A model generated the notes under the pieces. That model ran no database searches and was not told where the DNA came from. It saw only the letters and a list, made by a program, of their open reading frames with translations. Positions 11,512 through 25,300 of a stretch of 64,000 nucleotides of DNA are shown here, piece after piece. Positions within the stretch are counted from its first letter, which is position 1. The number at the start of each line of letters is the position of its first letter. Source of the stretch: Manihot esculenta (Eukaryota; Streptophyta; Magnoliopsida; Malpighiales; Euphorbiaceae); the NCBI RefSeq assembly GCF_001659605.2, contig NC_035162.2:8947248-9011247 (forward strand), read 5' to 3'. Position numbers and translations under genes: made by a program.

Positions 11512-14500
11512 ATCGGAATATGAAATGTAAAGGGAATTGACAACATCAGAATTCAGAGATGTAATCGAAACGAGAAGAAGTGGGTGACGTTTGGCCGGAA
11601 TATGTTTCAGTCTGACGTGGAAATTGACTTTTTAGTTTGCGACTTTGTGCTCATCCGAATTTCAATCATTGTTATTTCAGAATGTTCTCGACATTATATT
11701 TATCCTTTTTTATTTTAATTTTCTCTTTCAAAATTAAAACAATTTGATCTCTTCGCCAATCACCAATTTATTTTTCTTTTTAATTAAAAGCTTAACGTAA
11801 GAAAAAAAACAAAAAAACAAAATAGAAGGTGGCCTGGCTGTGGGCTTTGGGCAACGTTAAAGATTGGAATTCGAGTCATCAATTATTGAAGCTGCGGCCT
11901 GCCTGTGAGTGGTGAGAGGCCGAGGCCCAGATAAGATGGACTAGGCCTATTATCAATTGATTGTTTTCTTATTTATTTAGTTTCAGTTTGTGTTTGCCCT
12001 TCATCTGCGAATGAAGTTGCTCCATTTATAATCCTGAGCTATTTTTTAATATTTAAGTATAATAAATTAATATATTATCACAATGAATTGAATTCTTTAA
12101 ATTTTTTTAATTATATTATTACTTTTTTTTAATATTATAATTATTTTTTATTGAGAACTCGAATTCAAAAATTAACAATTTAATAAATAATTTTAATATC
12201 AATAAGTTAAAATACATATGCAGACTGTATATAGAGCTTTTAATTAATTAAGAAGACCCATAATTAATTAAAAAATCTTTGAATTAATTATGATAAATAA
12301 ATTCAAACCTCACGTGAATCTTTTTTTTTTTTTTTTTAACTTACGTATCAAAATCGAGGAATAGAATCTGATATTTCTCCAATTTATTCAGATACACTCT
12401 GCGAATACCTGAATCAAATTATTTATGTGATTAATTAATCTATTTCGTACTGCATTTAAAGCATTGGTCTATACAAAATAATTAATTAATTAAAACTATT
12501 CTTACAATTGTACTCCGTTAAAAAAAATTATTTATTTTTTCATATGAATTGAGAAAATAGTTAAAATAATAATTTTTTCATTATCTTTTTTAATATACCC
12601 TCAATCATACTAATTCATTATTAAATTTATTTTAAAAACTAATAAATTTTACAATTCAATATATATTAAATAGGGGCATAGAACAAATCTAATAAATTAA
12701 TTAATTAATATCTCAAAATAAGAAAGTGATGTATAATTTGAAATAGAAAAGATAGTCTATTTTTATGGGACACAGAAAATATTTATTAATGTCATAATCA
12801 ATGTAACAAATAAAATTATATAAACTCATTTTCCTTCCCTTAATCATTATATATATAAATTTGGAATATAGAATTAGAAAATAAACTAAAATCCACAACG
12901 ACTACATGATTTATCCAGCAAAATATTGCCATAGGGGACTCAATACTATCTGGAGGTTCCGTCTAACTCTAATTATGGTGGGTATTTAGTTAATCCAATT
13001 ATAATTTTAACTAATTGAAATTTTACAATATAATCAAATTGAAAATAAAAGAAGATTGAATTTAACTAAAACTGAAATATTTAATCAAATTAATTAAAAT
13101 AAAATAATAAATATATTTTTTTCATATTATTAATCAATTAATTATATACATAAAAAATATAATAATGATTAAAGGAGAAGCAGTAGTGCGTACTGTGTGT
13201 ACATCCAAATAACAGTTTAATTCAGTGGGTTGAGCATTAATTCATAATTGATTTTATTAAATCTTGTATATTTAATTTTGAAGAAAGAACTTGTAAAATA
13301 GAAAAAAACGGTTAGAAATTTATCAAAATATAGAAAAAGACGGTTAGGAGTTCACCGAAAATATTTTAGTCAAAACTTTCCGACGCTCAAATTAGAGAAG
13401 AAGAATTTTAGATTTATTAATATAATGACAGAATAAAAATAATAAATAATAAATCATTCAAAAAGAAAATTTCTAGAAGACTCAATTTTCAAGGTTTTTA
13501 TGTGAATATATATAAGTGTGAGAGAGAAATTAACTTTCGGTAAGTTAGACTTTCTCTAGAGAGAGTTTGAGAGATATTAGTTCAGTGATATTTATATCTT
13601 GATTCCTACTTTACGTTCCATTATATTGAATAGTGGCATATCGTGTAGGTATGTTAAGTATAATCATGATCTAAATTGATTGCATAACCTCCCAACCAAT
13701 GACCCCTTACTAAATAGCCTCCATAGACAGTATTTTTTTATGAAAAATTATAGAATTCAATTATTCTATCACACAGAATACTGGTATGGTATAATAAACT
13801 AATTCGACAAAGATGTGTGTCTAAAAAATAAATATTTGTTATGAAGAAAAAATATTAGTTATTTACAGAGCTATCCTTATTAAGTTTGATGTCATCAGGT
13901 GGCAGAAACCAATGAACTAACATCTAGACAATCTGACCTCGCACTGCACAATCATCCAACCTTTGCTCAACATCCATCAAACTCAATACACAATTACTGA
14001 CTTCCCTCACCTTCAAACCCGTAGCTCGAGTATTTTTCTTGAATACAGCAATTAATCCCAGTACTTGTGCTTCATTTTTGAATAACTTTTCATGAAGTAA
14101 TAACCAAAGAAAGCTTCTAATATACACTGAGGACCTCTCCATTTCCAAACTTTTTTCTACAGTAAGTTAGGATCATGCCATGAAATACTAGCAAGCATCA
14201 AGTAGCTAAATTGTATAGCAAATCTTCATGAGCTCGAACCAGTCCAAATCAAAGCAGGAACAAACAGTAAGTGATATTGTCTGCTACTTGGTCCATCAGC
14301 GCACAGGCCTGATGACAGCATCTTTCAGAAACAGACTGCCCTTAAGCCAAGCATGTTGCCATAATAAGATCATCACCAACCCACCAGCAAATGGTTACGT
14401 TGAACATGAGGAATAATAATTAGCAAGCTCACTCTCATAAACTTTATATTTCGACTTTAGAACTTGAACTCACAGTCCATACTTATTCACCATTAACTCC

Positions 14501-17500
14501 CAAACTAATTTTATCAGGAAAGCCTCATCAAGCAGCCCCAAATACCACAACCCTAATTGCCTCCCATCTCCTTAGGCTGCTGCACTTGAGCCCACGGAAC
14601 GAATGCCATCTTTCTAAACTATACTGAAAGAATCCACAATTTTTTTTACTATAATTCTTCTCCAACTCCTATAAATGGGAGATGATAACCTTGGCGATTG
14701 CATCATATATATATATATATACATATATAGCTCAGCATGGTTTCAAATGGCTGAACTATCTTTAAAATATAGCTAAAAGGTTAAATTTATTTTTTTTAAA
14801 AGAAATTTTACTTATAAACTATACAATATCACATTAAAAATATCAAATTTTATTTTTTGATCGGTGTATCTTGAATTATTATTAAAAAAAAAACTATGGA
14901 TCGTAAACGGTTAAATTTCACATTATTTAGACTTAACTTTTTAATTATAATTTATAGATAAATTCATATTTAATGACAAAATTTGACTTTTTGCCACGAT
15001 ACACTGATATGTCACTCTTAAAGATTGGCTTAGAGGGGCCCATATACGTTCACGGATTATCTATTATGTAGAAAGCCAGACCTCTCTACTTAAACTCCTC
15101 CTATCATTGGTGGTAACATTCATTGAAAAATATACTTTGACCTTTTCCTTGCTTACTTTTTGTCACCAACAACCCAAAAAATCATCACAAACTCCTTTAA
15201 TAATAGCTACTTGATTTAGAGATGCCTTTACGAACAGCAAAAAATCATATATAAAGATACGTTAATTGAGGGAAAAATTATAGAATAATACAAGTAAAAT
15301 ACTTATATGGTATAGCAAATTAATAGAATATATATATATTTTTATATAAAATTAATTAATTTTTTTAAAAAAAAGTGTTCGTTAGCTATTATTTTTTAAA
15401 ATTTATCGATAATTATATTTATCTATAATAGCATTCTCAAATTAAAGATTTTTAAACGATTTAAAAAAAATATAAAAATTAATATAGTAATATGTGTGTG
15501 TGTACATATTTAAACAGTGAGGACCACATAAAGAGTCTCAAATTGGCAGCGTTCAGCATCAGCTTAGCTACGAGCCATGTGTTGTCAATCGCTGTAAGAA
15601 CGGAGATAGTGGAAGTGTTTATATATATAAAGAAGGATAAGGTGTGTTTGGTGCAATATATAAATTCACATGGGACAATGCATTAATACGTTCCAGCCCT
15701 CCAAGTGAAATTAACAGAACACCTACCAATAACAAGTCATTCATTCATTTTCCAAACTGTACCTAATAACTCCTCTAAGACTTTTCCTTACCTATTAGGA
15801 TTATATTCACACGCACACATCATTGCCTTCCTGTTCTTCTGATATGATAATAATTTTTGTTTCATAAATTATATCATTCTCTTGGTGGAGATCGTAATGA
15901 AGTTATAAGCCATGGGTAGGTGTATCAAGTTTGGTTTGTCAATTATTTTTAAACTCAAATTCAATAATAAAAAATTTAAATGAATCTAAATATTATACTT
16001 AAATTTAGCTTAATTTTATAAAAGTAAATTCAATGAAATTAAATTTTTATCAAGTTAAATTTTCAATAATTCATAAATAATGAATAATAATTTATTATCA
16101 ATTTAAAAATGTTTTGTGATGTTGTAAAGGTTAAATTGATAATGTGGAGATTAGATTGATAATGTAATTAGAAGAAATTACGTTATGACTGGTTTAGACA
16201 TGCAAAGAAAAGATTGTGAGGTGATGGGTATACATGGCAACTATTAAATTGTTTTGAATTTCAATGGTGCAAGAGAATAGTGTATTTTTATTTATGTATT
16301 GTAAAAAGTAAAGATAAATATAATATTTTTTAAAAATCTAACAGTGATGTGATAAGCTATTTAATAATAAAAATCGCCGATTAATAAATTGATAATCTCG
16401 CGATTATAAATATGATAGGACACAATGCACTTGATAACAATCTTGTATTGAAACTCACCTTATTAGGAGAAAGATGAGTATTTGATGATAAATCAAGTAT
16501 TAAAATATCAATTTTTTTTTGAGTTGAACTCTATTTTTAATTTATTAAATTTTTATCACGTAACCTATTTTATATAAGAGTGATATAATATTTATTTATA
16601 AAAGAATAATAAAAAAGTAAGAGCAACGTGTTTTCTTAAGTATGATATATCATTAATGGCACTTTTATATATTGTTGGGGTAATTGAACAAGTTAGCTAA
16701 GCGCATTTATATATGTTAATAATATCTTTGTCACTTTTAATAAAATATTATCAATTTTGTCTTTTTGTTTTGATTGTAATGTTGGGTCAATAACCAATTA
16801 CTAATTAATTGATATTGCCTCATAATTTAATTATACATTTATTATATATTTTTAATTAATTATACATTTATGTATAAATATTTAATTTAAACGAATATAT
16901 ATTCTTACTATTTTGTCGGGAGGAGTTTGTACCTACTTTAGTAGCTAATTAATTCCTGTTATATTTTTTCAATATATATATAAAATTAACTTACACATAT
17001 GAAATCTAGCTGTCGATGCATCAAAATTTAATTTCCAATGGGTCATTTTGTTACAAGTTGATATATAGACTATGATTTTTTTTTCCCCATATAAAAGTTA
17101 TTCACAATTAATTTTTTTTTTATTTTTTAAAATAATTATTAATTATTATATGTTTAACTAATTAAATATAGAATGTCAAATAATAACTCAAAAAGCAACA
17201 ATCCTTACCATCTTCCGTATAGCTTTATCCATAGATATAAATGGAAGTTGTTTACCGTTGAATGTATTTATTTCATCTCACTTTTGAAATTTATAAATTG
17301 AAGCAATTAATTGAAAATGAATATATATTATAATAAGTATAAATCTTTAATAAGGATAAAGGTGGTAGGCAAGATTTTGAATCTAACAATAAATATATAT
17401 GTACATACGTATATTTGGGTGTAATACTTATTGAGCCAATAGATTTATAATTGAAGATTTAAATCTGAACAAGACTGATGTGATTTTTTTTTTTAAATGA

Positions 17501-18884
17501 AAATTAGGAGATTAAAAGAGTAAAATTTGAGATTTTTCAGATTTATTCAGATACACTTACCACCATATTAAATCTGTTAGTTGAATGTATTATTTATATC
17601 GATAAATTATACACCTTGTATTTAGTATAATTATCTTAACTTTGTTTTGAAGAAGTTTTGCAATACAATTATTGCACCAAAAAAACTATTAAGGATATAT
17701 ATGAAATGAAAAGAAGAGTGAGGGTAATAAATTGAATAGATGAAGACAAAAAGCCCAGTTCTGAGAGGCACCATAACTGCATAACTGGAGGCTAAGGCTT
17801 GACTATTAAAGGCTTCACAGCAAATGTCATATCATACATAATAAATTTCAAGAATTCAATATCAACCATATATATACACACATTTTCAAATTTCTCAAGT
17901 ATTACACATGCATTTTCCATTTAATAACAACCAAGGACGCCACACAAGTTAAACTGTAATAAGATGATACTGTCGTATTTTTTAAATAGAATATTATAAT
18001 TTAATTTTTAATAAAAATAATCAAATAGTTTCCCTCTATTAATACAAATTTTCTCAATGATATATTGTTAATTTTATTCAAATATATGAAATAATTAAAT
18101 TGAAATATATAAATAAATAAATAAAAATATGAGTTTGGATAATAATGATATTTTTTCAAAAAATATTTGTTGGTATTTTTTATAATTTGAATTCATGAAA
18201 CTTTTAATTAAAAAGACATAAAAATTTACATAATAATAATAAATATAGCGCTAATTAAGAATAAGGAATACAAACACAAAAATTAGAAGAGAACTAATAG
18301 AATTATTAAAAAAATGGAAGAAAATTTAGTAATATTTGTGATAAAATTCTAATAAATAAAAGGAATATTATGATTGTTAATACTATTTGTGATAAATTAA
18401 TAATATGATAATAAAGAATTAGTTTTACGTTTTAATTAGAAATATAAATTAAATTAATAAGTATTGTGAATAAATTTTAACTAATAAAATTAAAATAAAA
18501 AAATAAAAATCCATATAAAATTTCAAAGTCAATTTTAAGCAAAATTTATCCTATATGTTTTTATATATGAATAGTTTTAATTGATTGGAATAAAATAATA
18601 TAAAAATATTAATTTGATTGATTTAGGAATCTAATGGAATTTTTAAGAAAAATATTAAATTTAATGGATTGAAATACATTAATTTATAAAAATTAGGATT
18701 AATTAAGAGTAAACTATAATCATAAATTTAATAATTAAGTTTTATTGATTAAAAGTTAATAATAATAATAATAATAAAACTAATAATATTACACGATTGA
18801 AAAATAAATTAATAAATTTACTTCCTATATAATAACTTTTATTTATACAACAACAAACTAATAACTTTTTTTTTCTTTCTCGAC
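11512..18884. other. Long AT-rich intergenic region without recognisable gene
   Basis: About 7.4 kb. The first part is the presumed promoter of the RRM gene. The rest is strongly AT-biased, with simple repeats (a TA run at 14705-14721 and many A/T tracts). Short open frames at 13924-14148 and 14228-14416 match nothing I know and lack splice or codon support. A 16-bp motif TTTATTCAGATACACT occurs at 12383-12398 and 17542-17557 in similar contexts, suggesting fragments of a dispersed repeat. Confidence 0.6.
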
Positions 18885-20862
18885 AAGTATGGTTGCATGA
18901 AGGTGACCGTAACACAATATTTTCATGCAATGGCTAGTTCATGTAGGAAAAACAACTGCATCCGTAGCCTTCTCGATTCTTCCCATAGACTTTTACAGGG
19001 GATCATGAGCTGCGTACTCATATTGTTCAGTTTTATTTTCAATTGTTTACTTCCAAATTGCGTGGAAATTTACAAGATGATTTATCTTTTGTTCTTTGTA
19101 ATGTTACTTTGGCTATGAATGCACATTTATTACAGCATATGAACGTGATGAGATCTTTCTTGTTATAAAACAAATGCATCCGATAAAAACACTTGGTCTT
19201 GATAATTTACCACTTTTATTTTATCAAGAAGTATTGGTGAGTGGTGGGCGATGATGTTATGGCTTTGGTTGCCCATATTCTTCAGGTTAGATGCCTCTTG
19301 TAATGAGTTGTGTGCGCTCTATTACTTATTTTGTTTTGTTGAATGGTGAGCTTTTGGGTCCATCCTATCTACTAGGAGCCTTTGCGAGGGTGATCTATTG
19401 TCACATTACATATTCCTATGGTGTACTGAAGGCCTGACCAGTCTCTTGGATCAAGCAATATATGGTGGATTTTCGCATGGTATTCGGATATGCAGGGGAC
19501 TCCTCAAGTTTCACATTTGTTGTTTGTATATGATTGTTTTTTTATTTTTAAGAGGTACAATGTTTGATATTAGTATAATTTATATTTTGCAATGATTCAA
19601 AAGTCTCACAGGTTAGAAGGTTAATTTTTATAAATCAAAAGTGGTGTTCGGTATTCATGTCTCTGATTCCTTAAAGGATTCATTTTTCAATGCTTTAGGG
19701 GTGCAATTGGTTGGTCATCATCTGTTGTGTAGTTGGAAGGGATAGAATGGTATTCGGATATGTAAGGGGATTTTCTTTTATTTTTAAGAGGCACAATGTT
19801 TAAAGTTATTATAATATTTTATATTTTGCAACGATACAAAGGTCTCTCAATTTAGAAGGTTAATTTTCATAAATCAAAAGTAGTGTTCAGTACCCATGTC
19901 TCCAATTTCTTATCAAGAGTAGGACGTGAACTACTAATTAAAGTAAGGGTGGATTGAAGTTTTGGGTTTTTGAGGTCTTTAACCAAGCACTTCTTACTAA
20001 GTAAGGGTGGAGATTATTACAAACATCAGATTTATTGATAGCTCGATTGTTAAAAACCCGTTATTTTCCTCGTTCATCTTTCCTTCATACTGGCATGGGC
20101 TTGGTGCTAAGTTTGACTTGGCGTAGTATTCTACATAGTAAGAAACTTTTGCTTCGTAGTTTGCGTTAGGAAAATAGGGGATGGTAAGCAAGCTAAGATG
20201 TGGCAGGATCCGTGGTTGCCTCAACCTTTGCCTTTTAAAATTATTTCACCACCCAATCTCTTGTCATTGATGCCATGGTGTCCGAATTGAATAATGAGCC
20301 TTCAAAGAGTTGGACTTTGGATTTAATTTCAACTGTTTTTGTTTCCATTGATTTGGAAAGGATTAAAGTTATATAGATGTTGGAATTGTAGGTGATGGCT
20401 GGGTTGGTTTTGGAGTAGTTTTTCGAAATGATCAAGGCCATACTTTGACATGTGCTTTTAAATGCATTGATGGCGCTTGAGACCCGTCTGTTTCTGAGGC
20501 CATGGCTATGTCATTTGGGTTACAACTTGCAGTAAAGTTGAGCTTTCGCGGGATCATCACAGAATTAAATTGTAAAGATTGTATTGGTTATCTCAGATTT
20601 GGAATTACATTCAGTAATGCCTTGGGAATAGCGTTGCAAGATTGTGTTATTTTGTCCTCCAATCTTCAGAGCTGCTCTGGTCTTTTGTCCAACACAATGG
20701 CAATAGAGTCACTCATGCCTTGGCTCATTTGGGTTCATGTAGAGATCATATTAATGTAAGGATTGGAGAGGCTCCCTTAGCAATTGATCCTATGCTTTCT
20801 CAGGATTTTATCCCTAATTCTTATAAAAGAAAAGGTGACTTTTTAAAAAAAAAAATAAAATT
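18885..20862 (+). mobile_element. Decayed LINE (non-LTR retrotransposon) fragment: RT and RNase H remnants
   Basis: Translating across frameshifts gives a string of plant LINE landmarks in the right order. These are WLHEGDRNT followed by YFHAMASS (18887-18945), IKQMHP..KTLGLDNLPLLF (about 19160-19225), the C-terminal W-rich block QGWRLL-like and MWQDPWLPQP (about 19990-20230), and an RNase H domain. The last reads FRNDQG-like, then AFKCIDGA, then SEAMAMSFGLQLAVKLSFRG (about 20400-20560), ending in NGNRVTHALAHLGS (20700-20740). An A-rich tail follows at 20845-20860. Many stops and frameshifts are present, and the reverse-transcriptase FADD box is destroyed. The 5' half (endonuclease, ORF1) is missing, so it cannot move itself. 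Confidence 0.85.
19473..19915 (+). repeat. Diverged duplication inside the LINE relic
   Basis: The segment at about 19473-19675 (from GGTATTCGGATATG to the TTCATGTCTC stretch) recurs, shortened and diverged, at about 19749-19912. Shared blocks include TATTTTTAAGAGG.ACAATG and TTAGAAGGTTAATTTT.ATAA, separated by about 280 bp. Both copies are in the same orientation. Confidence 0.75.
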
Positions 20863-21981
20863 TATAATGATTCTTATATAATTTAAGACATAAAAGCAAG
20901 AGTGTGACTCAAATACGGGATTTAGACTTAAGCATCTCTCTTGACCAACCGTATTAAATAGCTAGTCACTGTTTTAGTAATTAATATTAGATTTTATTAT
21001 TATTATTATTATTATTATTTTTATGTTAGTAAGCAGACAGGGAGTTTATGCATTGCCATCTAAACCAAACAGGGGGTAGGTGTCATTAATACTAGCATAC
21101 ACAATTTCTATTGTTGTTACTTATATTTTGTTTGAATAATGAAATTTATATAAAAATAAAAATATTTTAATTTTAAAAAATATATTTAAACGTTTTTGAA
21201 TTATTTAAAAAATATCACCTTTATAAAAAATATCTATTAATTAAACATTTTCATATTATAAACATTAATTTTAAATCTTTTTATAATATTTAACACTTAA
21301 AATTTATAAAATAATTTATTAATAAATATTTTTAAAATTAAAATATATTTTAATATATTTTTTAAAATTAAAAAATTAATTAATAATTTTTTTATATCAT
21401 ATAAACTAAATAATAAATTTTTAACGGAGGACAGCAAGACGTGTGCTGTACTTGCTATCCTAACAGTAATGCCGTGGCTTGTTGGGGTTTGTTTCACTCT
21501 AAGAAATTCTTATACCTACCCCTTCGCCATATCTACGGTTGACGTTGTTCGATCTCCCCACTGACATGGCAAATGACCCATTTATTGTCGGCATGGATAA
21601 GTGTGGGGAGGATTAGAAGGGAAGATGAGTGGAAGCTGAAATGATAACAAGAATTGGTTTGTCTTTAAGATGGTAGAAAATAGATGATGTTTATCGGGTT
21701 TGGAAAGGAGTATAATGGAGGTTCAATGTAATGCATTCTTTCGGGTATTTTAACAATTATACTTATCAGTGCTTATATAATCAAATTATTAAAATATTAA
21801 AAAAAAATTATTTTAAAAAATATATTAAAATATTTTCAAATTATAGAAAAAATATATCTCCTTATAGAAAAAAATGTTATTTTTTATATGTAACAAATAA
21901 AAGAAAAATTATATTGTTGCATGATGAAATAGATGCAGAAATAAATAATAAAATATGAGGTTAAAAAAATATGTGTTTTAA
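20863..21981. other. AT-rich spacer upstream of HMGR
   Basis: This contains a TTA trinucleotide run (about 20992-21020) and an AT block (about 21120-21430) whose right part resembles the MITE arms at 6.7 and 61.5 kb. A short stretch of normal composition (about 21430-21730) lies between. No gene is recognised. Confidence 0.5.
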
Positions 21982-22398
21982 TTTTTTATAGGTGAAGCTA
22001 TTTATATAAGCACGCCTTTTTTATAGGTGAAGCTAAAGAAACACTTTTCAATTATATATATGGACAGAATAAAAATATTTTTTAAATAAAATCATTCGCA
22101 TATATAATTATTGGCAGGAAAGTTGATGCTTGCATAAGCAAAGTACTTCCCTAAGCTTCTGTTAGCTTCACCCAACACTAAAAAGAGGAAAAGGCTTTGG
22201 AAAGAAAAAAAAAAGGAGAGCACGCCGTGTGTGTGAGCAGAGGAAGGAGCGCCAACCTACTCTTTGCACGCTCATCGTAAAAACAAATTGAAAAACTAAT
22301 CCAACTGCTAATAGCTAAACCTGTGCTTTCCTTCTCAACTCTCAAACCATCTTCTATTGTTACTTATTATTATTTTTTTCATTTCCGACTTTCTACAT
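21982..22398 (+). promoter_or_regulatory. Probable HMGR promoter and 5' leader
   Basis: A 19-bp sequence TTTTTTATAGGTGAAGCTA occurs twice, at 21982-22000 and 22017-22035. The TATA-like TTTATATAAG (22001-22010) lies exactly between, and a second TATA-like run is at about 22050-22060. The HMGR start codon is at 22399, so either box would give a leader of roughly 300-370 nt. Positions are read directly; promoter function is inferred. Confidence 0.4.
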
Positions 22399-25300
22399 AT
22401 GGACGACGTTCGCCGGCGACAACCCAAGCATCTAGTCCGTAAGGAATCCGCCGGCGAAGTTCTCAACTCCTTCAGCAATGTCCATCATCTTCCTCCTCTC
22501 AAGTCCACCGATTATTCTCCCCCTCTCTCCCTCTACCTCGCTAATGCTCTCTTTTTCTCGCTTTTCTTCTCCGTTGCCTATTTTCTCCTCCACAGGTGGC
22601 GGGAAAAGATCCGCAACTCTACTCCTCTTCACATACTCTCCTTCCCTGAGATAGCTGCTTTGCTTTGCTTGGTGGCTTCCGTCATCTATCTCCTTGGTTT
22701 CTTTGGCATTGGCTTCGTCCACTCTTTTTCTAGAGCTTCCGCCGATACCTGGGACGTCGAAGAATATGAGGATGATAACATTATCAGCATCGAGGATACT
22801 CGTCCTTCGGGGCCTTGTGCTGCTTCTTCCCTTGGCTATCCCCTCTCTCCCCCCGCTAAAATTCCTGCACCCAATATCGCAGTGACAACCACCAGTACTT
22901 TATCTGATGACGACGAACAAATAATCACATCAGTACTCTCTGGCTCCATTCCTTCCTATTCCCTGGAGTCAACGCTTGGAAACTGTAGGAGGGCTGCTTT
23001 AGTTCGCCGGGAGGCTTTGCAGAGGATGTTGGGAAAATCATTGGAGGGACTGCCCTTAGATGGGTTCGATTACGACTCCATATTTGGGCAGTGCTGCGAG
23101 ATGCCAATTGGGTACGTGCAGATTCCTGTGGGAATTGCTGGGCCATTGCTGCTTGATGGAAAGGAATATACTGTGCCAATGGCCACGACGGAGGGTTGCC
23201 TGGTGGCCAGTACCAATAGAGGATGCAAGGCGATTTATGCATCGGGTGGGGCAACCTCCGTGTTACTGAGGGATGGCATGACCAGGGCTCCCGTCGTCAG
23301 GTTTCCCACAGCCAAGAGGGCCGCTGGCTTGAAGATTTTTATGGAGGATCCTGCCAATTTCGACACTATTGCAGCTATTTTCAACCAGTTCGATCCTTTT
23401 CCCTTCCCCTCTTTTCGTTATACATACAACACAACAGGAATGCGACCGCAGGAAGCATTCCCGTAGAAGTAAAGCGACATTTTTAAGGATGTTTATGGAT
23501 CAAATTTTCCTTTACTAAAAAGCATTATTTTTCTATAGATATGGGTATAGTTGATAAATATTTAATTAATTTCTGTTTCCTTTATTGTCCGACTTGGTTT
23601 TGCTTTCGGCATTTATTTTGATAGAGTGATTATGATGTTCATGGATTCTTATTTTATATTTTGCGTAAATCATTCTTTTTCCACTTCCTTTTAATTATAC
23701 ACCACTAAAATAATTTAGTTTTGCAATTTAGCACGAGGAAAATAAGTCTTTATTTTCGTCATCAATTAATTTCACAAATATTATGCAGGTCAAGCAGATT
23801 TGCAAGGCTACAAAGAATACAATGTGCAATTGCAGGAAAAAATCTATACATAAGATTTAGCTGCAGCACAGGTGATGCCATGGGAATGAACATGGTCTCC
23901 AAAGGAGTCCAATATGTCCTCGACTATCTCCAGAATATTTTTCCTGATATGGATGTCATCGGCATCTCTGGTAAAACCTCTTGCCCTCTTGTCCAATCCC
24001 TACATGAAAAATTGTGTAAATTTAACTTTAATCAAGTAATCACTTTAACCAAATTATTGGATAGGATCTTGCTAAGTTTGTTTTTCATAAAAAAAGTTTT
24101 AGACGTAATATATAATTTATATTTAAAAATATTTTTATAAAAAATATTTTATGTAAAATATATTTTTCTATAAAAAATATTTTCTAATAAAATACTTTAT
24201 TTTCTATTATTTAGTTGTAATTTAAAAATAATTGATATTAATAAATTTATATATAATAATATTAATAAAATTATTAATATTTAGAAAATGGTTTACTGTT
24301 TTGAAAAAAAAAATCTTAAAATTGCATAAGTTTTTTAATATATCTTTTATAATCGATGAATTAAATAACGAGATTTTCTATACTATAAGTAATTTTTTCT
24401 TTATATTATTAAATTTAAATTAAAAAATAAAATATATTAATAGATTTGTATATAGAGTAATGTTATTAAGGTTTTCAATATTTAAAAAATAATTACTAAA
24501 AAAAGTCATTTTTCTTAAAAATAATTCAACTTTCCTTTGACTGGGTTTTTTTAAATAATAATATTTTTTAAAACAATCAGGGCTTAGTGATTAACCAAAA
24601 TTTCTGTAGTTACTAATTCAATTTTCTATCTGTAGTATCTCTGCTGTACAAGTAATTTTCCAACTGTGCTATGAATTTGTCAGGGAACTTCTGCTCGGAC
24701 AAGAAGCCAGCCGCCATAAACTGGATAGAAGGGCGTGGAAAGTCCGTTGTCTGTGAAGCTCTCATAAAAGAAGAGGTGGTTAAGAAGGTTCTGAAAACCA
24801 ACGTGGCCACTCTGGTGGAGCTTAACACGATTAAAAACCTTACCGGCTCGGCCGTGGCCGGTGCCCTTGGTGGGTTTAACGCCCATGCTAGCAATATAGT
24901 AACTGCAGTGTACATAGCTACAGGACAGGATCCTGCTCAAAACGTTGAGAGCTCTAACTGCATCACAATGGTGGAAGCTGTTAACGATGGCAAGGACCTT
25001 CACATCTCAGTGTCCATGCCTTCCATTGAGGTATTTGAACTTTTCCATCTTAATTTAAATGTCCACCAGTATAATTTAGATCATCCATCAATTCTAATCT
25101 CTTAATTTCTCAATGAAAATTTCATAATAAACTATGTTTATATATTATACAAAAGTTTGTTTTGTTTGGACTGTTGAAGTGGAAGTTGAAAGGAAAAGTG
25201 TATAACTCTGTTGTGGGGACAAATATAAAGTTCTGGCATCACCCTGATGTTATAATTAATAAGATGCCAACGGTTCCTTTAGAACTGCACGCTATTTTGG

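Noticed and set aside
13924..14416. Short frames in the long spacer
   Set aside because: Nothing recognised in either strand and no support for exons.
20502..20881. Two overlapping frames as separate small genes
   Set aside because: Together they are the frameshifted RNase H end of the LINE relic.
22357..22398. Upstream extension of the HMGR frame
   Set aside because: The extension has no ATG; the first ATG (22399) gives the expected MDD-RRR N-terminus.
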